Virus record (IMG/VR): IMGVR_UViG_3300046467_001390
Span: 1-33,113 of that record
DNA: 33,113 nucleotides
DNA from: a virus
Strand: one strand, 5' to 3'
The notes below the pieces were generated by a model. It ran no database searches, was not told the DNA's origin, and saw nothing but the letters and a program-made list of their open reading frames with translations. Positions within the stretch are counted from its first letter, which is position 1, and each line of letters opens with the position of its first letter. The position numbers were made by a program, and so were the translations under genes. Positions 19,003-26,218 of this stretch are shown here, one piece after another.

Positions 19003-20535
19003 GTGGACGAAGACTTATATTTCAATAAACTGGTGACCAAATCACTACATCCTATTCAAGGTGATAGTAGATTCTTTGAAGGTTATCTTACAGTTCAAGT
19101 AAAAGATAAACAAGGTGAAATAACAGTAGTTGATGAATTAATCAAGGTTTTACCTATTTGGATGGATAGAGGAGCACCTATTAGTGATACTCATTCTAAC
19201 CGTATTATTGGAAAAGGTATAAGTTACGCACAAACAGTTTACAAAAGTAAGGATGGAGAAGAATATCCAGCAATTAAGATTACAGGTAAAATACACAAAA
19301 ATTATGAATTAGACAATGAAATATGGGGTAAAATAAAATCTGGTGAATACAAAGGATTATCATTTGGTGGAGCAACTAAATCTAATAGAACACCTAAAGT
19401 AATGAAAGATGGTTCAGTAGCATATGAATTAAGTAATTTAGAGCATTACGAGGTAGCAGTTTGTAAAGACCCAGCAGTTCCATTGGCATTAATCACTGAT
19501 TGGAACCCAATTGCAAAGGCTATGACAGACAATATTGAGGAAAGAGATGGAAAAATGGTCATAAAATGTGACAAATTTGGATGTTATATTGACAAAGACA
19601 GTAATATAGGTGGAGAACAGATACACGCACAAGGACAAAGAGGATTGGGTCATGATGCAACATATAATCAAAATACAGGTGTAGGAACAGGCATACAAAC
19701 AACAGAGGTAAAAGACACCAATGAAGATGAAGAGAGTGAAAAAGACAGTGAAGGTAAACAAGATGCTGAATCTGATGGTAATAATCATAGTGCATATAAC
19801 CAAAATGTAGATGAAGATGCAAGTTCAGGTAGAAAAATTAAATCAGGTTATCAAACTGAAGACGGAAATAATCAATTAGGGGGTCAGGGAAAGGCAGATA
19901 AGGACACTAATAAAGATAACGAAATATATATAAACCCCAAAAAAGAAGAATCTAATAACAACATGGCAGACGAAACCGAAAAGAAAATCGAGAACGAAGA
20001 AGAAGAAGAGGAAACTGAAGAATCTAAAGAAGTTGAAAAGTCATTTGACGATATCAACAAAAACATGGAAACATTAACCGATGTTATTCAATCTTTAGCA
20101 GAAACTCAAAAATCTGTTGATAATACCCTACAAGGTATTAACGGTAGATTAAAAGCACTCGAAACACCAACTGATTTGCCTTTAAAACCAAAAACTTCTG
20201 ATTCAGAAGATGTAGGTGCAAAGGTAACAGTACCAGACGAATATCAATCAAATTCACGTCAAACTGGATTAGATTCAGATAGATCAAACAATGATGGTGA
20301 GAAATCACCTGAAGACGACGATGGTGAATTAAAGATGCAAGAGAAATCACAGCACACCTTTACAACTGAGACACCAAGACCAAACGCAAATGTAGAGAAA
20401 TCATTCAGTGAGGACTTTAGTCCAATCTTGAAAGATGCAAGAGCAGAAGGTTTTGATGGATTAGCAAACGTAGCTCGCAACATTCTGAAAGGTACGTATT
20501 ATCAACCAACAAACGACGAGGTAGGTCAGTTCTAA
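19003..20535 (+). CDS. Prohead protease with C-terminal scaffold region (XkdF-like)
   Basis: The first 170 residues resemble XkdF-type prohead serine proteases: VLPIWMDRGAPISDTHSNRI with H64, then GEYKGLSFGGATK with S120, and LEHYEVAVCKDPAVP at 146-160. H64 and S120 are the best catalytic candidates. After that comes a long acidic, low-complexity stretch, a coiled coil at about 335-390 (NMETLTDVIQSLAETQKSVD), and a last basic/hydrophobic helix, as in scaffolds fused to proteases. GTG is the start because it sits 25.5 nt after the TATA box. It precedes the capsid gene by one base. Confidence 0.85.
   Translation: MDEDLYFNKLVTKSLHPIQGDSRFFEGYLTVQVKDKQGEITVVDELIKVLPIWMDRGAPISDTHSNRIIGKGISYAQTVYKSKDGEEYPAIKITGKIHKNYELDNEIWGKIKSGEYKGLSFGGATKSNRTPKVMKDGSVAYELSNLEHYEVAVCKDPAVPLALITDWNPIAKAMTDNIEERDGKMVIKCDKFGCYIDKDSNIGGEQIHAQGQRGLGHDATYNQNTGVGTGIQTTEVKDTNEDEESEKDSEGKQDAESDGNNHSAYNQNVDEDASSGRKIKSGYQTEDGNNQLGGQGKADKDTNKDNEIYINPKKEESNNNMADETEKKIENEEEEEETEESKEVEKSFDDINKNMETLTDVIQSLAETQKSVDNTLQGINGRLKALETPTDLPLKPKTSDSEDVGAKVTVPDEYQSNSRQTGLDSDRSNNDGEKSPEDDDGELKMQEKSQHTFTTETPRPNANVEKSFSEDFSPILKDARAEGFDGLANVARNILKGTYYQPTNDEVGQF
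19927..19934 (+). promoter_or_regulatory. Possible internal promoter in the protease gene
   Basis: TATATAAA lies inside the protease/scaffold gene, 32 nt before an in-frame ATG at 19963. Spacing is a few bases longer than for other promoters here, so a short leader would result. Could be chance. Confidence 0.35.
19963..20535 (+). CDS. Possible nested scaffold protein
   Basis: In-frame internal ATG at residue 321 of the protease gene. It begins MADETEKKIENEEEEEETEE and ends with the full gene, giving 190 residues. The internal TATA box before it and the general use of nested scaffolds in tailed viruses (for example lambda Nu3 within C) make independent expression plausible. The product would contain the coiled coil and the capsid-binding C-terminus. 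Confidence 0.4.
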   Translation: MADETEKKIENEEEEEETEESKEVEKSFDDINKNMETLTDVIQSLAETQKSVDNTLQGINGRLKALETPTDLPLKPKTSDSEDVGAKVTVPDEYQSNSRQTGLDSDRSNNDGEKSPEDDDGELKMQEKSQHTFTTETPRPNANVEKSFSEDFSPILKDARAEGFDGLANVARNILKGTYYQPTNDEVGQF

Positions 20536-20536
20536 A

Positions 20537-21754
20537 ATGGTTCAAATTCGAACAATTGATGAACTCGAAGCACAATATTACGGCTACAACCGTAACCTTC
20601 TTAGAAAAGCAGATGCACCAGTAACAACAAGTACAGCAGGCACTTTTAATGCTATATTTGGAGCTTACGCATGGGCGCAATTAAATCTTGAGGCAAACGC
20701 CTTTGGTATCTTACCAAAGTACCCTTGGGATAAATCTGGATGGAGGGTTATTACAGCCAAACCAACTCTAAATACTAACCAAGGCAATACTGCTTTAGGT
20801 GGTACAGCAGAGGGTGGAAATATTGCTGAAACAGTAAAGCCAACTCTACAAGAGATTGATGTTAGACCAAAAACAGCTCAGTTACCATTTAGTGCAACTG
20901 AAGTAATGGAATGGTTAGCAACACACTCTAAAGACGACATTTGGGGAGGACTTGGTTCACTCCGATTGTATATGGCAGTTCAGCACAAAGAGTTCTTAAA
21001 CAGACAACTACTCGCAGATGTTGAAGGTACAATTAGTGGTTCAGGTACATGGGCAGGTACTCAAGACTTTGAGTCCCTAGACAGAATAATTTCATCCAAC
21101 GCAGAAGAAACTGCATTAGGTGGAAGTACAACTGGTTCTTATGACCCTTGGGCTGCAAACGCAACTATCGACAGAGATAGTTCAAGTGACTTTGATAGTA
21201 CAGTAGAATCTGCTTCTGGAACAATTGGTACAAATGGTGTACTAACTGACGACACTCTAAGAACTTTCTTACGAAAGATTAGAATCGCAGCTGGTAAAGA
21301 TCCAAATGTATTCTTAGGTTCGCACGAAGTTTACTCCGAAATACAAGGCTTGTATATGCCTTCAGTCCGTATTCCAAATCCATACGGTGAAAGCTTAGTA
21401 CAAATCGACGTAAACGGAATCCAAACATTCAAAGGAACAGGTGTTGGAGTTCATGTAGATTCAATCTACGGAATACCATTCATTCCATCAAAGGATGCAC
21501 CAAGCGACTCTGGAGATTCAACAGAAATCGGCAGACTATTCGCATTAGATACTTCTGATGCAGAAGGCTACGGTTATCCAAGAATCGGAATCCAAATTGC
21601 AATTCCTACCGAATACTACGAAGCAACCAGAAGATCAGCAGGTTACCCATTCATCAACAATGCATTTGTTGAGAAAGGTGTATTCAGAACTATGGGCGAA
21701 ACAGTTTGTAGGCACTTCAAATCTCAAGGTAAGATTAGAGATATTAAACTTTAG
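20537..21754 (+). CDS. Major capsid protein (HK97 fold)
   Basis: The 405-residue protein directly follows protease/scaffold, the standard position. The early segment (MVQIRTIDELEAQYYGYNR) and a helical/beta alternating body fit an N-arm and HK97 core. PFSATEVMEWLATHSKDDIW resembles the spine-helix region. A Gly/Ser-rich part (residues 160-230) may be the E-loop or an extra surface domain. Near the end, GYPFINNAFVEKGVFRTMGE fits the last A-domain strands. No cleavage site can be fixed from sequence. A T-rich terminator follows. Confidence 0.85.
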   Translation: MVQIRTIDELEAQYYGYNRNLLRKADAPVTTSTAGTFNAIFGAYAWAQLNLEANAFGILPKYPWDKSGWRVITAKPTLNTNQGNTALGGTAEGGNIAETVKPTLQEIDVRPKTAQLPFSATEVMEWLATHSKDDIWGGLGSLRLYMAVQHKEFLNRQLLADVEGTISGSGTWAGTQDFESLDRIISSNAEETALGGSTTGSYDPWAANATIDRDSSSDFDSTVESASGTIGTNGVLTDDTLRTFLRKIRIAAGKDPNVFLGSHEVYSEIQGLYMPSVRIPNPYGESLVQIDVNGIQTFKGTGVGVHVDSIYGIPFIPSKDAPSDSGDSTEIGRLFALDTSDAEGYGYPRIGIQIAIPTEYYEATRRSAGYPFINNAFVEKGVFRTMGETVCRHFKSQGKIRDIKL

Positions 21755-21767
21755 TCAAACTAACAAC

Positions 21768-21787
21768 TTCCCTTTTTATTTTTTTTA
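21768..21787 (+). terminator. T-rich terminator after the capsid gene
   Basis: CCCTTTTTATTTTTTTTAAT without a strong stem, the simple T-tract type used by archaeal RNA polymerase. The spacing to the next promoter leaves about 125 bp. Confidence 0.55.
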
Positions 21788-21862
21788 ATACTTATATCTA
21801 GGCTCGACCTTGAACAAATAGTGAGAGAGTCAGAGACTAACACATTCTTGTGCGTTGGAGAA

Positions 21863-21910
21863 TTAAACAACGTTTAACACATTTACACCCTCTAGTGAAA
21901 GCTGGAGGGT
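21863..21910. repeat. Two inverted repeats between capsid gene and next promoter
   Basis: TTAAAC-aac-GTTTAA (21863-21877) and ACCCTC (21887-21892) with GAGGGT (21905-21910). They lie just upstream of the TATA box at 21914. Possible operator or a second transcription stop. Confidence 0.45.
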
Positions 21911-21913
21911 ATC

Positions 21914-21922
21914 TTTATATAA
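21914..21922 (+). promoter_or_regulatory. TATA box of the gene at 21943
   Basis: TTTATATAA centred 25 nt before the ATG. It supports the start at 21943 over the longer frame beginning at 21850. Confidence 0.68.
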
Positions 21923-21942
21923 TAGAGTTATCAATTATTTAT

Positions 21943-22299
21943 ATGGCAGTAACAATCAGTTCATCCGATTGGACAGCAGCTAATGTCCGAAAAACACTAT
22001 CTTTTCAGGCAGCATTAGTTTCAAAACTGCGAATATATAAGATCAAAGTCACAGCAGGTGGTTCTGATGCTTATGCAACAAATGGAGTGTCAGCCGACCT
22101 CAAAGAGGGAAGAATTTCTACACTCGTTTCAGTGATCCCTGAATTTACAGATTCACTATACAAAGTAGAATATGACAAGGCAAATGAGAAAATCAAACTC
22201 TATTCCGTTGGTGGTTCAGCAGGTGATGTGTTTGCAGAAGTAGCAAATACAACCTCAATCGCAAATAAAGTATTCGAGTTTCTAGTCATAGGCTACTAG
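21943..22299 (+). CDS. Hypothetical 118-aa protein, possible capsid decoration protein
   Basis: The start is chosen from the TATA box: it begins MAVTISSSDWTAANVRKTL, dropping 31 codons that would lie in the leader. The protein is beta-rich with small residues and a Gly/Ser loop (VGGSAGDVFAEV). Position right after the major capsid gene, own promoter and own terminator suggest a highly expressed head decoration protein, but no family is recognised. Confidence 0.65.
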   Translation: MAVTISSSDWTAANVRKTLSFQAALVSKLRIYKIKVTAGGSDAYATNGVSADLKEGRISTLVSVIPEFTDSLYKVEYDKANEKIKLYSVGGSAGDVFAEVANTTSIANKVFEFLVIGY

Positions 22300-22325
22300 A
22301 GTCCAAATAGCCGACTTTTTTTTCT
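22291..22325 (+). terminator. Hairpin plus T-tract
   Basis: GGCTA (22291-22295) pairs with TAGCC (22308-22312), followed by a T-rich run at 22316-22330. The hairpin includes the stop codon region of the gene at 21943. Confidence 0.55.
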
Positions 22326-22339
22326 TTTTTACTAAAAAC

Positions 22340-22347
22340 TTTATATA
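22340..22347 (+). promoter_or_regulatory. TATA box of the gene at 22369
   Basis: TTTATATA centred 25.5 nt before the ATG. Part of the 23-nt exact repeat with 18959-18981. Confidence 0.7.
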
Positions 22348-22368
22348 TTCGTCTTTCCTCATATATTC

Positions 22369-22635
22369 ATGGTAGAATATAACCACAATGTCATATCTTT
22401 TAATGCTGACACAGCAATAAAAGGAGCTCATGGAGTAGTTGTAGCTATATTCTGTACCAAAAAAGGTTCTAGTGGAGCTAAATGTGTCTTAAAGAATGGT
22501 GATGCTAGTGGTTCAGTAGAATTCACTATATTTGGTGAAATAGAAGGAAATTATCAAGATATCAATAGAAGGTTTGAAGAGGGAATCTATGCAGATATCA
22601 CAGGTTCAGCAGAATACACAGTTGTTTTTAAGTAA
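22369..22635 (+). CDS. Hypothetical 88-aa beta-rich protein, likely virion component
   Basis: It alternates hydrophobic strands (GVVVAIFCTKKGSSGAKCV; SVEFTIFGEIEG) with glycine turns, like a small beta-sandwich. It sits between the capsid and connector genes with its own strong promoter. Possibly a second decoration or spike protein. No family recognised. Confidence 0.62.
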   Translation: MVEYNHNVISFNADTAIKGAHGVVVAIFCTKKGSSGAKCVLKNGDASGSVEFTIFGEIEGNYQDINRRFEEGIYADITGSAEYTVVFK

Positions 22636-22636
22636 A

Positions 22637-22644
22637 TTTAAATA
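22637..22644 (+). promoter_or_regulatory. TATA box of the gene at 22666
   Basis: TTTAAATA centred 25.5 nt before the ATG. Confidence 0.62.
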
Positions 22645-22665
22645 CATACTAAGTTTATATATTAC

Positions 22666-23304
22666 ATGGTTACAACTTACTGCTCAGTCGAAGATGTATC
22701 TGATTTTCTCAGAGTCCCCATTACTGCTACTACTACTCCTAATAAAACACAAGTTGAGAAGTTAATAAACAGACAAGAGGAAGTATTTGAGAGAAGAACT
22801 GGTCACGCTTGGAGATCAAAGAAAGTAACAAGAGAAGTTCACAGTTTACCTTTATTATACACGTTTGGATGGGGTACACCTGTCTTTCTAAGACATAGAA
22901 GAATCTATGAATTTGATGTAGATCAAGGAGATAAGATTGAGATTTGGCAAGGTGCTAGTGCAGTTTGGGAAAACATTGTAACAAATGGTCAGTGGTATGA
23001 TGCAGAGTATGAAAGAGGTTCAGTTCATTTAAGAGGTTTTCTATTTAGTATTTTAAGAAAAAATAGAGTAAGAGTTACGTATAGATATGGTGGGGAAGAG
23101 TTTGCTGGTGATACAGTTATCCCATTAGACATAGAAGATGCAGTTATCAAAATGACTTCAATAGAAATTCTAAACTCTAGTTTTCGTATGGATGAATTGC
23201 CAACAGGTGGTATGAACTCTCCAACTGAAGCAAAAAGAATATGGCAAGAAGATATAGATAATTGTATTAGAAACAGACGAGAAGTATTTGTGATATCACC
23301 TTAA
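22666..23304 (+). CDS. Head-tail connector (HK97 gp6 / SPP1 gp15-like)
   Basis: The 212-residue protein opens with TTYCSVEDVSDFLRVPI, the usual start of gp6-like adaptor proteins (xYCt.edv...l). It then has the helix KLINRQEEVFERRTGHAW and later IPLDIEDAVIKMTSIEILNS, matching their helical hairpin. An inserted beta-rich region (residues 65-140, including VRVTYRYGGEE) makes it longer than the 100-residue bacterial family members. It would dock below the portal ring. Confidence 0.72.
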   Translation: MVTTYCSVEDVSDFLRVPITATTTPNKTQVEKLINRQEEVFERRTGHAWRSKKVTREVHSLPLLYTFGWGTPVFLRHRRIYEFDVDQGDKIEIWQGASAVWENIVTNGQWYDAEYERGSVHLRGFLFSILRKNRVRVTYRYGGEEFAGDTVIPLDIEDAVIKMTSIEILNSSFRMDELPTGGMNSPTEAKRIWQEDIDNCIRNRREVFVISP

Positions 23305-23306
23305 TC

Positions 23307-24155
23307 ATGGGTCTTCGTGATTCAATTTCTCGTAAAGGGAAAAAAATTTTATTAAAAATGAAATTGGTACGATTATTCAAATCAAATAAAAGAGTTAGAA
23401 ATATGAATGGTACACAGAACACTGTTGTAAAAGGTGAGGAAGTGAAAGAGACAAAAGAAGGTGTTAGTGAAGTTGTTAACAGAGTAGGTGTTAAATATAG
23501 TGATATTAAGAATAGAGCTCCTTTACCAAAAAATATAAGTGGGTTCAAGAAGTCAGATTCAAACACAGACAGAGAGAATGACATTGCTCTTGCACTTGTT
23601 CAACAGCAAGGAAGAATGGCAGAACCAGAAGATGATTGGATGGAATATTTTCAAGGTTTAAGAAAAACCAAACCAAAAATACCACTTATTCTAAAAGATG
23701 ATTCTACAAGCGATATGTTACCAGAATATTCAAACTTAAGAATTTACCCAAATAAGATTAAACCTAATATTTCTATTATGAAACAGTGGGTAAATGAAAG
23801 AATTGTATCACAGATGAGTGATGATGAAGTAATGGAAAAATATTATGAGAGAAGGGAAACATCAGGTTTTGTTCAAATGATGAATGTTGATAAAAATTTT
23901 ATGAGTCTTGCTTTAAAAAGTAGAAATAAGAGGAGAAATCCATCCACAACAAGAAAACTTCTAGTGGATTCATTGGCTTACATGGTATCTAGAAAAATAT
24001 GGTATGTTGGCAGAAAACCGTCAGATATGAATGATCACGACTGGAGTGAGCAAACAAAATTTAGCAGACCATCAGAAGGTTCATATGGTGGTGGAGATAC
24101 GTGGACTGACTTCAAATATGACGTTAATTATAAATACCAATCAGGTGTCTATTAG
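23307..24155 (+). CDS. Hypothetical 282-aa neck-region protein
   Basis: The N-terminus is very basic (MGLRDSISRKGKKILLKMK), followed by a disordered Lys/Glu segment, a helical middle (YPNKIKPNISIMKQWVNERI) and a Gly/aromatic end. The position between connector and tail-terminator genes suggests a head-closure or neck function. I recognise no family. The gene follows the connector stop by two bases. Confidence 0.65.
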   Translation: MGLRDSISRKGKKILLKMKLVRLFKSNKRVRNMNGTQNTVVKGEEVKETKEGVSEVVNRVGVKYSDIKNRAPLPKNISGFKKSDSNTDRENDIALALVQQQGRMAEPEDDWMEYFQGLRKTKPKIPLILKDDSTSDMLPEYSNLRIYPNKIKPNISIMKQWVNERIVSQMSDDEVMEKYYERRETSGFVQMMNVDKNFMSLALKSRNKRRNPSTTRKLLVDSLAYMVSRKIWYVGRKPSDMNDHDWSEQTKFSRPSEGSYGGGDTWTDFKYDVNYKYQSGVY

Positions 24156-24157
24156 AT

Positions 24158-24571
24158 ATGGCAGTTCTAACATATGATGCAGTAGATATAATAAAAAATC
24201 TAATAAGAGATGAATGGTCTTCTATTAGACCTCCAATGATTAGTGCTATTTGGGAGAAAAGAAGTGTCGGTTTTGTCGATGATAGAAAAGACCAATTAAT
24301 AATATACCCAAAAACTGAAACTATAAATTATTTCGGATTGGGTGGTTCAGCATTTTGGCATGAACAAATCATGGAACTAGAAGTTAGAACATATAAGGAT
24401 ATAAAAAGACACAATGAGGTTGTGAAGAAGATAGCCCAAATAATAAAGGATAATATAGCAGGCACAAATTATACAGACTTGAGAGTTCTGAGTTCATACA
24501 GTAAAAACTATCTTTTTAGGAATATGTACAGTTATGTGTTCACATTGTCTTTAAGAAAGGCTGATCCTTGA
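24158..24571 (+). CDS. Probable tail terminator / tail completion protein
   Basis: The 137-residue protein begins with a helix (AVDIIKNLIRDEW), then strands (DQLIIYPKTETINYFGLGG; IMELEVRTYKD) and a helix (NEVVKKIAQIIKDNI). It ends in a strand with YSYVFTLSLRK. This alpha/beta order and size fit tail terminator proteins, and the gene is immediately before the tail tube. The call rests on fold pattern and synteny, not on a distinctive motif. Confidence 0.6.
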   Translation: MAVLTYDAVDIIKNLIRDEWSSIRPPMISAIWEKRSVGFVDDRKDQLIIYPKTETINYFGLGGSAFWHEQIMELEVRTYKDIKRHNEVVKKIAQIIKDNIAGTNYTDLRVLSSYSKNYLFRNMYSYVFTLSLRKADP

Positions 24572-24576
24572 TAATC

Positions 24577-24584
24577 TTTAAATA
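24577..24584 (+). promoter_or_regulatory. TATA box of the tail tube gene
   Basis: TTTAAATA centred 26.5 nt before the ATG at 24607. Confidence 0.65.
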
Positions 24585-24606
24585 GTAAACATAACCTTTT
24601 ATATTC

Positions 24607-25650
24607 ATGGCAGAAGTTTACACATCAGCTGGGGCATCTATTATGTATGGTTTAGAGGCAGCAAACGCTTATGGAACACCAGTTACAGCAAATAAGACAT
24701 TTGGTCTTAATAGTAGAGTAACGTCATTAAGTGTAACAACCAATAGAATTGACTTTAATAAACTAGGTCAAAGAGAGCCAACAGCCTTCGCATATGGACA
24801 ACAACAGGGCAGATTAGGTGTTGGTTTTGTTATGGACACAAGAACAAGTCATGAAGTATTTGGATCACTTTATGGAGAAGATGCAAATGGAAGTACACCT
24901 TTTGAATATCCAGCAACTTTAGGAGAAGGTCAAGCAGTAGTTGAAGGTAGATCGTTAACAACACAGATTCAATTACAAACATCACAAAACACATTATCAG
25001 GTTCAAACAAAAAAGTTCTAATTACAAGAAAATTAATTGGTTGTATTGTTAACTCATTGGGGTTATCAACAAGTATAGGAGAACCACTGAATGTATCAGT
25101 TGACATGACATTTGGACAAGAAGACACCACAAATACAACACACGCAACAAGTGGAACATCATCACAGGTAGATATAAATGCATCAGGAAGACCTTTCACA
25201 TTTGCTCATGGAACATTAAGTGTATGGAATGGTTCAGCAATGCAAGCTGTAGGAGAAGTTCAAAGTGTAGATGTAAACTTTAACCAAAATGCAGAATTAT
25301 TGTATAAATTAGGTTCACATTACGCAACACAATCATATAGAAAAGTATTAGATATTACTGGAAGATTCCAAACAACATTCAAAGATATTACATTGTTGCA
25401 ACACCTATTAGAACAAGCATCAGATTCTACAAACTTAACAGCAAAAGGTGGTATAGCAGAAGATTCATCAAGTCCAACAGTGGCAGCAAAATTGGTGTTT
25501 GATAACCCACAAGATACTAGTAAGAAACTAACAATAGAATTAACAGGTCTATCATTTGATGAGCATAGTGTTACAGGCTTAGAACCAGTTGAAGTTGTTT
25601 ACCAAGAATTACCATTCAAAGCACTCGCAGCAAAAATAACACAAATATAA
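24607..25650 (+). CDS. Major tail tube protein
   Basis: The 347-residue protein is beta-rich and Thr/Ser/Gly-heavy, with its own promoter. It lies between the tail terminator and the tail chaperone, the canonical tail tube position. QSVDVNFNQNAELLYKLGSH followed by YRKVLDITGRFQTTFKD resembles the late strands of tube proteins. At 347 residues it is longer than simple tube proteins, leaving room for an added surface domain in residues 90-200. No Cys cluster or membrane segment. Confidence 0.75.
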   Translation: MAEVYTSAGASIMYGLEAANAYGTPVTANKTFGLNSRVTSLSVTTNRIDFNKLGQREPTAFAYGQQQGRLGVGFVMDTRTSHEVFGSLYGEDANGSTPFEYPATLGEGQAVVEGRSLTTQIQLQTSQNTLSGSNKKVLITRKLIGCIVNSLGLSTSIGEPLNVSVDMTFGQEDTTNTTHATSGTSSQVDINASGRPFTFAHGTLSVWNGSAMQAVGEVQSVDVNFNQNAELLYKLGSHYATQSYRKVLDITGRFQTTFKDITLLQHLLEQASDSTNLTAKGGIAEDSSSPTVAAKLVFDNPQDTSKKLTIELTGLSFDEHSVTGLEPVEVVYQELPFKALAAKITQI

Positions 25651-25654
25651 ACAC

Positions 25655-25664
25655 TTATTAAATA
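25655..25664 (+). promoter_or_regulatory. TATA-like box of the chaperone gene
   Basis: TTATTAAATA about 24 nt before the ATG at 25683; weaker than the others. Confidence 0.5.
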
Positions 25665-25682
25665 CATTTTATAACAGTCTTT

Positions 25683-26015
25683 ATGACACTAAAGCCTATA
25701 AAAATTACATATAACGGTAAAGAAGACACTGTAGAATATGAAGATTCATTAACATTTGGCGATGTTGAGGAACTAGTAGGTCAGAGTGTTGATTTATCTG
25801 ATGTTACAAAACCTAAAATAGATTTACAATCGTATAGAATGAATTTGTTAGTTAAAGTATTAAAAAAAGCTCCCTTCAAAACAGGTGACGTGACAACGTT
25901 AAAGTTGTTAGACTCTAAAGTCGTACAAAAAATACTCAGAGAGGTGCTGAGAACCCACCCTTTAGCAGACTATATCGAGGACTGGATGCGAACATTCCAG
26001 AATTTCGAGGACTAG
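25683..26015 (+). CDS. Tail assembly chaperone, short (gpG-like) product
   Basis: The 110-residue helical protein lies between tail tube and tape measure, the position of tail assembly chaperones. It starts MTLKPIKITYNGKEDTVEYE and ends FQNFED. Near its end is CCCTTTA (25958-25964), in phase C|CCT|TTA, a canonical -1 slippery heptamer. The -1 frame is open from about 25920 to 26194. The short form is made without frameshifting. Confidence 0.75.
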   Translation: MTLKPIKITYNGKEDTVEYEDSLTFGDVEELVGQSVDLSDVTKPKIDLQSYRMNLLVKVLKKAPFKTGDVTTLKLLDSKVVQKILREVLRTHPLADYIEDWMRTFQNFED

Positions 26016-26194
26016 AAGAAGCACGATATTATATCTATTATTTTTGTGCTAAAGAATTCACATGGGATAAGGCAACCGTAGATTCACAACCTTTAGATTA
26101 TCTTCAAAAACTAATGTATATACATAAGAAATCTATGGGTGATGCAAAGAGTCAATCATTAATGGATTCAAGGAGTTTTAGGAAAAACTTTTAA
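25683..26194 (+). CDS. Tail assembly chaperone, -1 frameshift (gpGT-like) product
   Basis: If the ribosome slips back one base on CCCTTTA, codon 94 is followed by AGC at 25964. The product then gains 76 residues, beginning SRLYRGLDANIPEFRG and ending SLMDSRSFRKNF, for about 170 in total. The added part (EARYYIYYFCAKEFTWDKA) looks like folded protein, and the reading frame fills the otherwise empty 25 codons and more before the tape measure gene. The size ratio and position match lambda G/GT. Frameshifting itself is inferred. Confidence 0.65.
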
Positions 26195-26196
26195 TA
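26189..26196 (+). promoter_or_regulatory. TATA-like box of the tape measure gene
   Basis: TTTTAATA centred 26.5 nt before the ATG at 26219. Confidence 0.5.
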
Positions 26197-26218
26197 GTTA
26201 CATATAAACATATATAAT

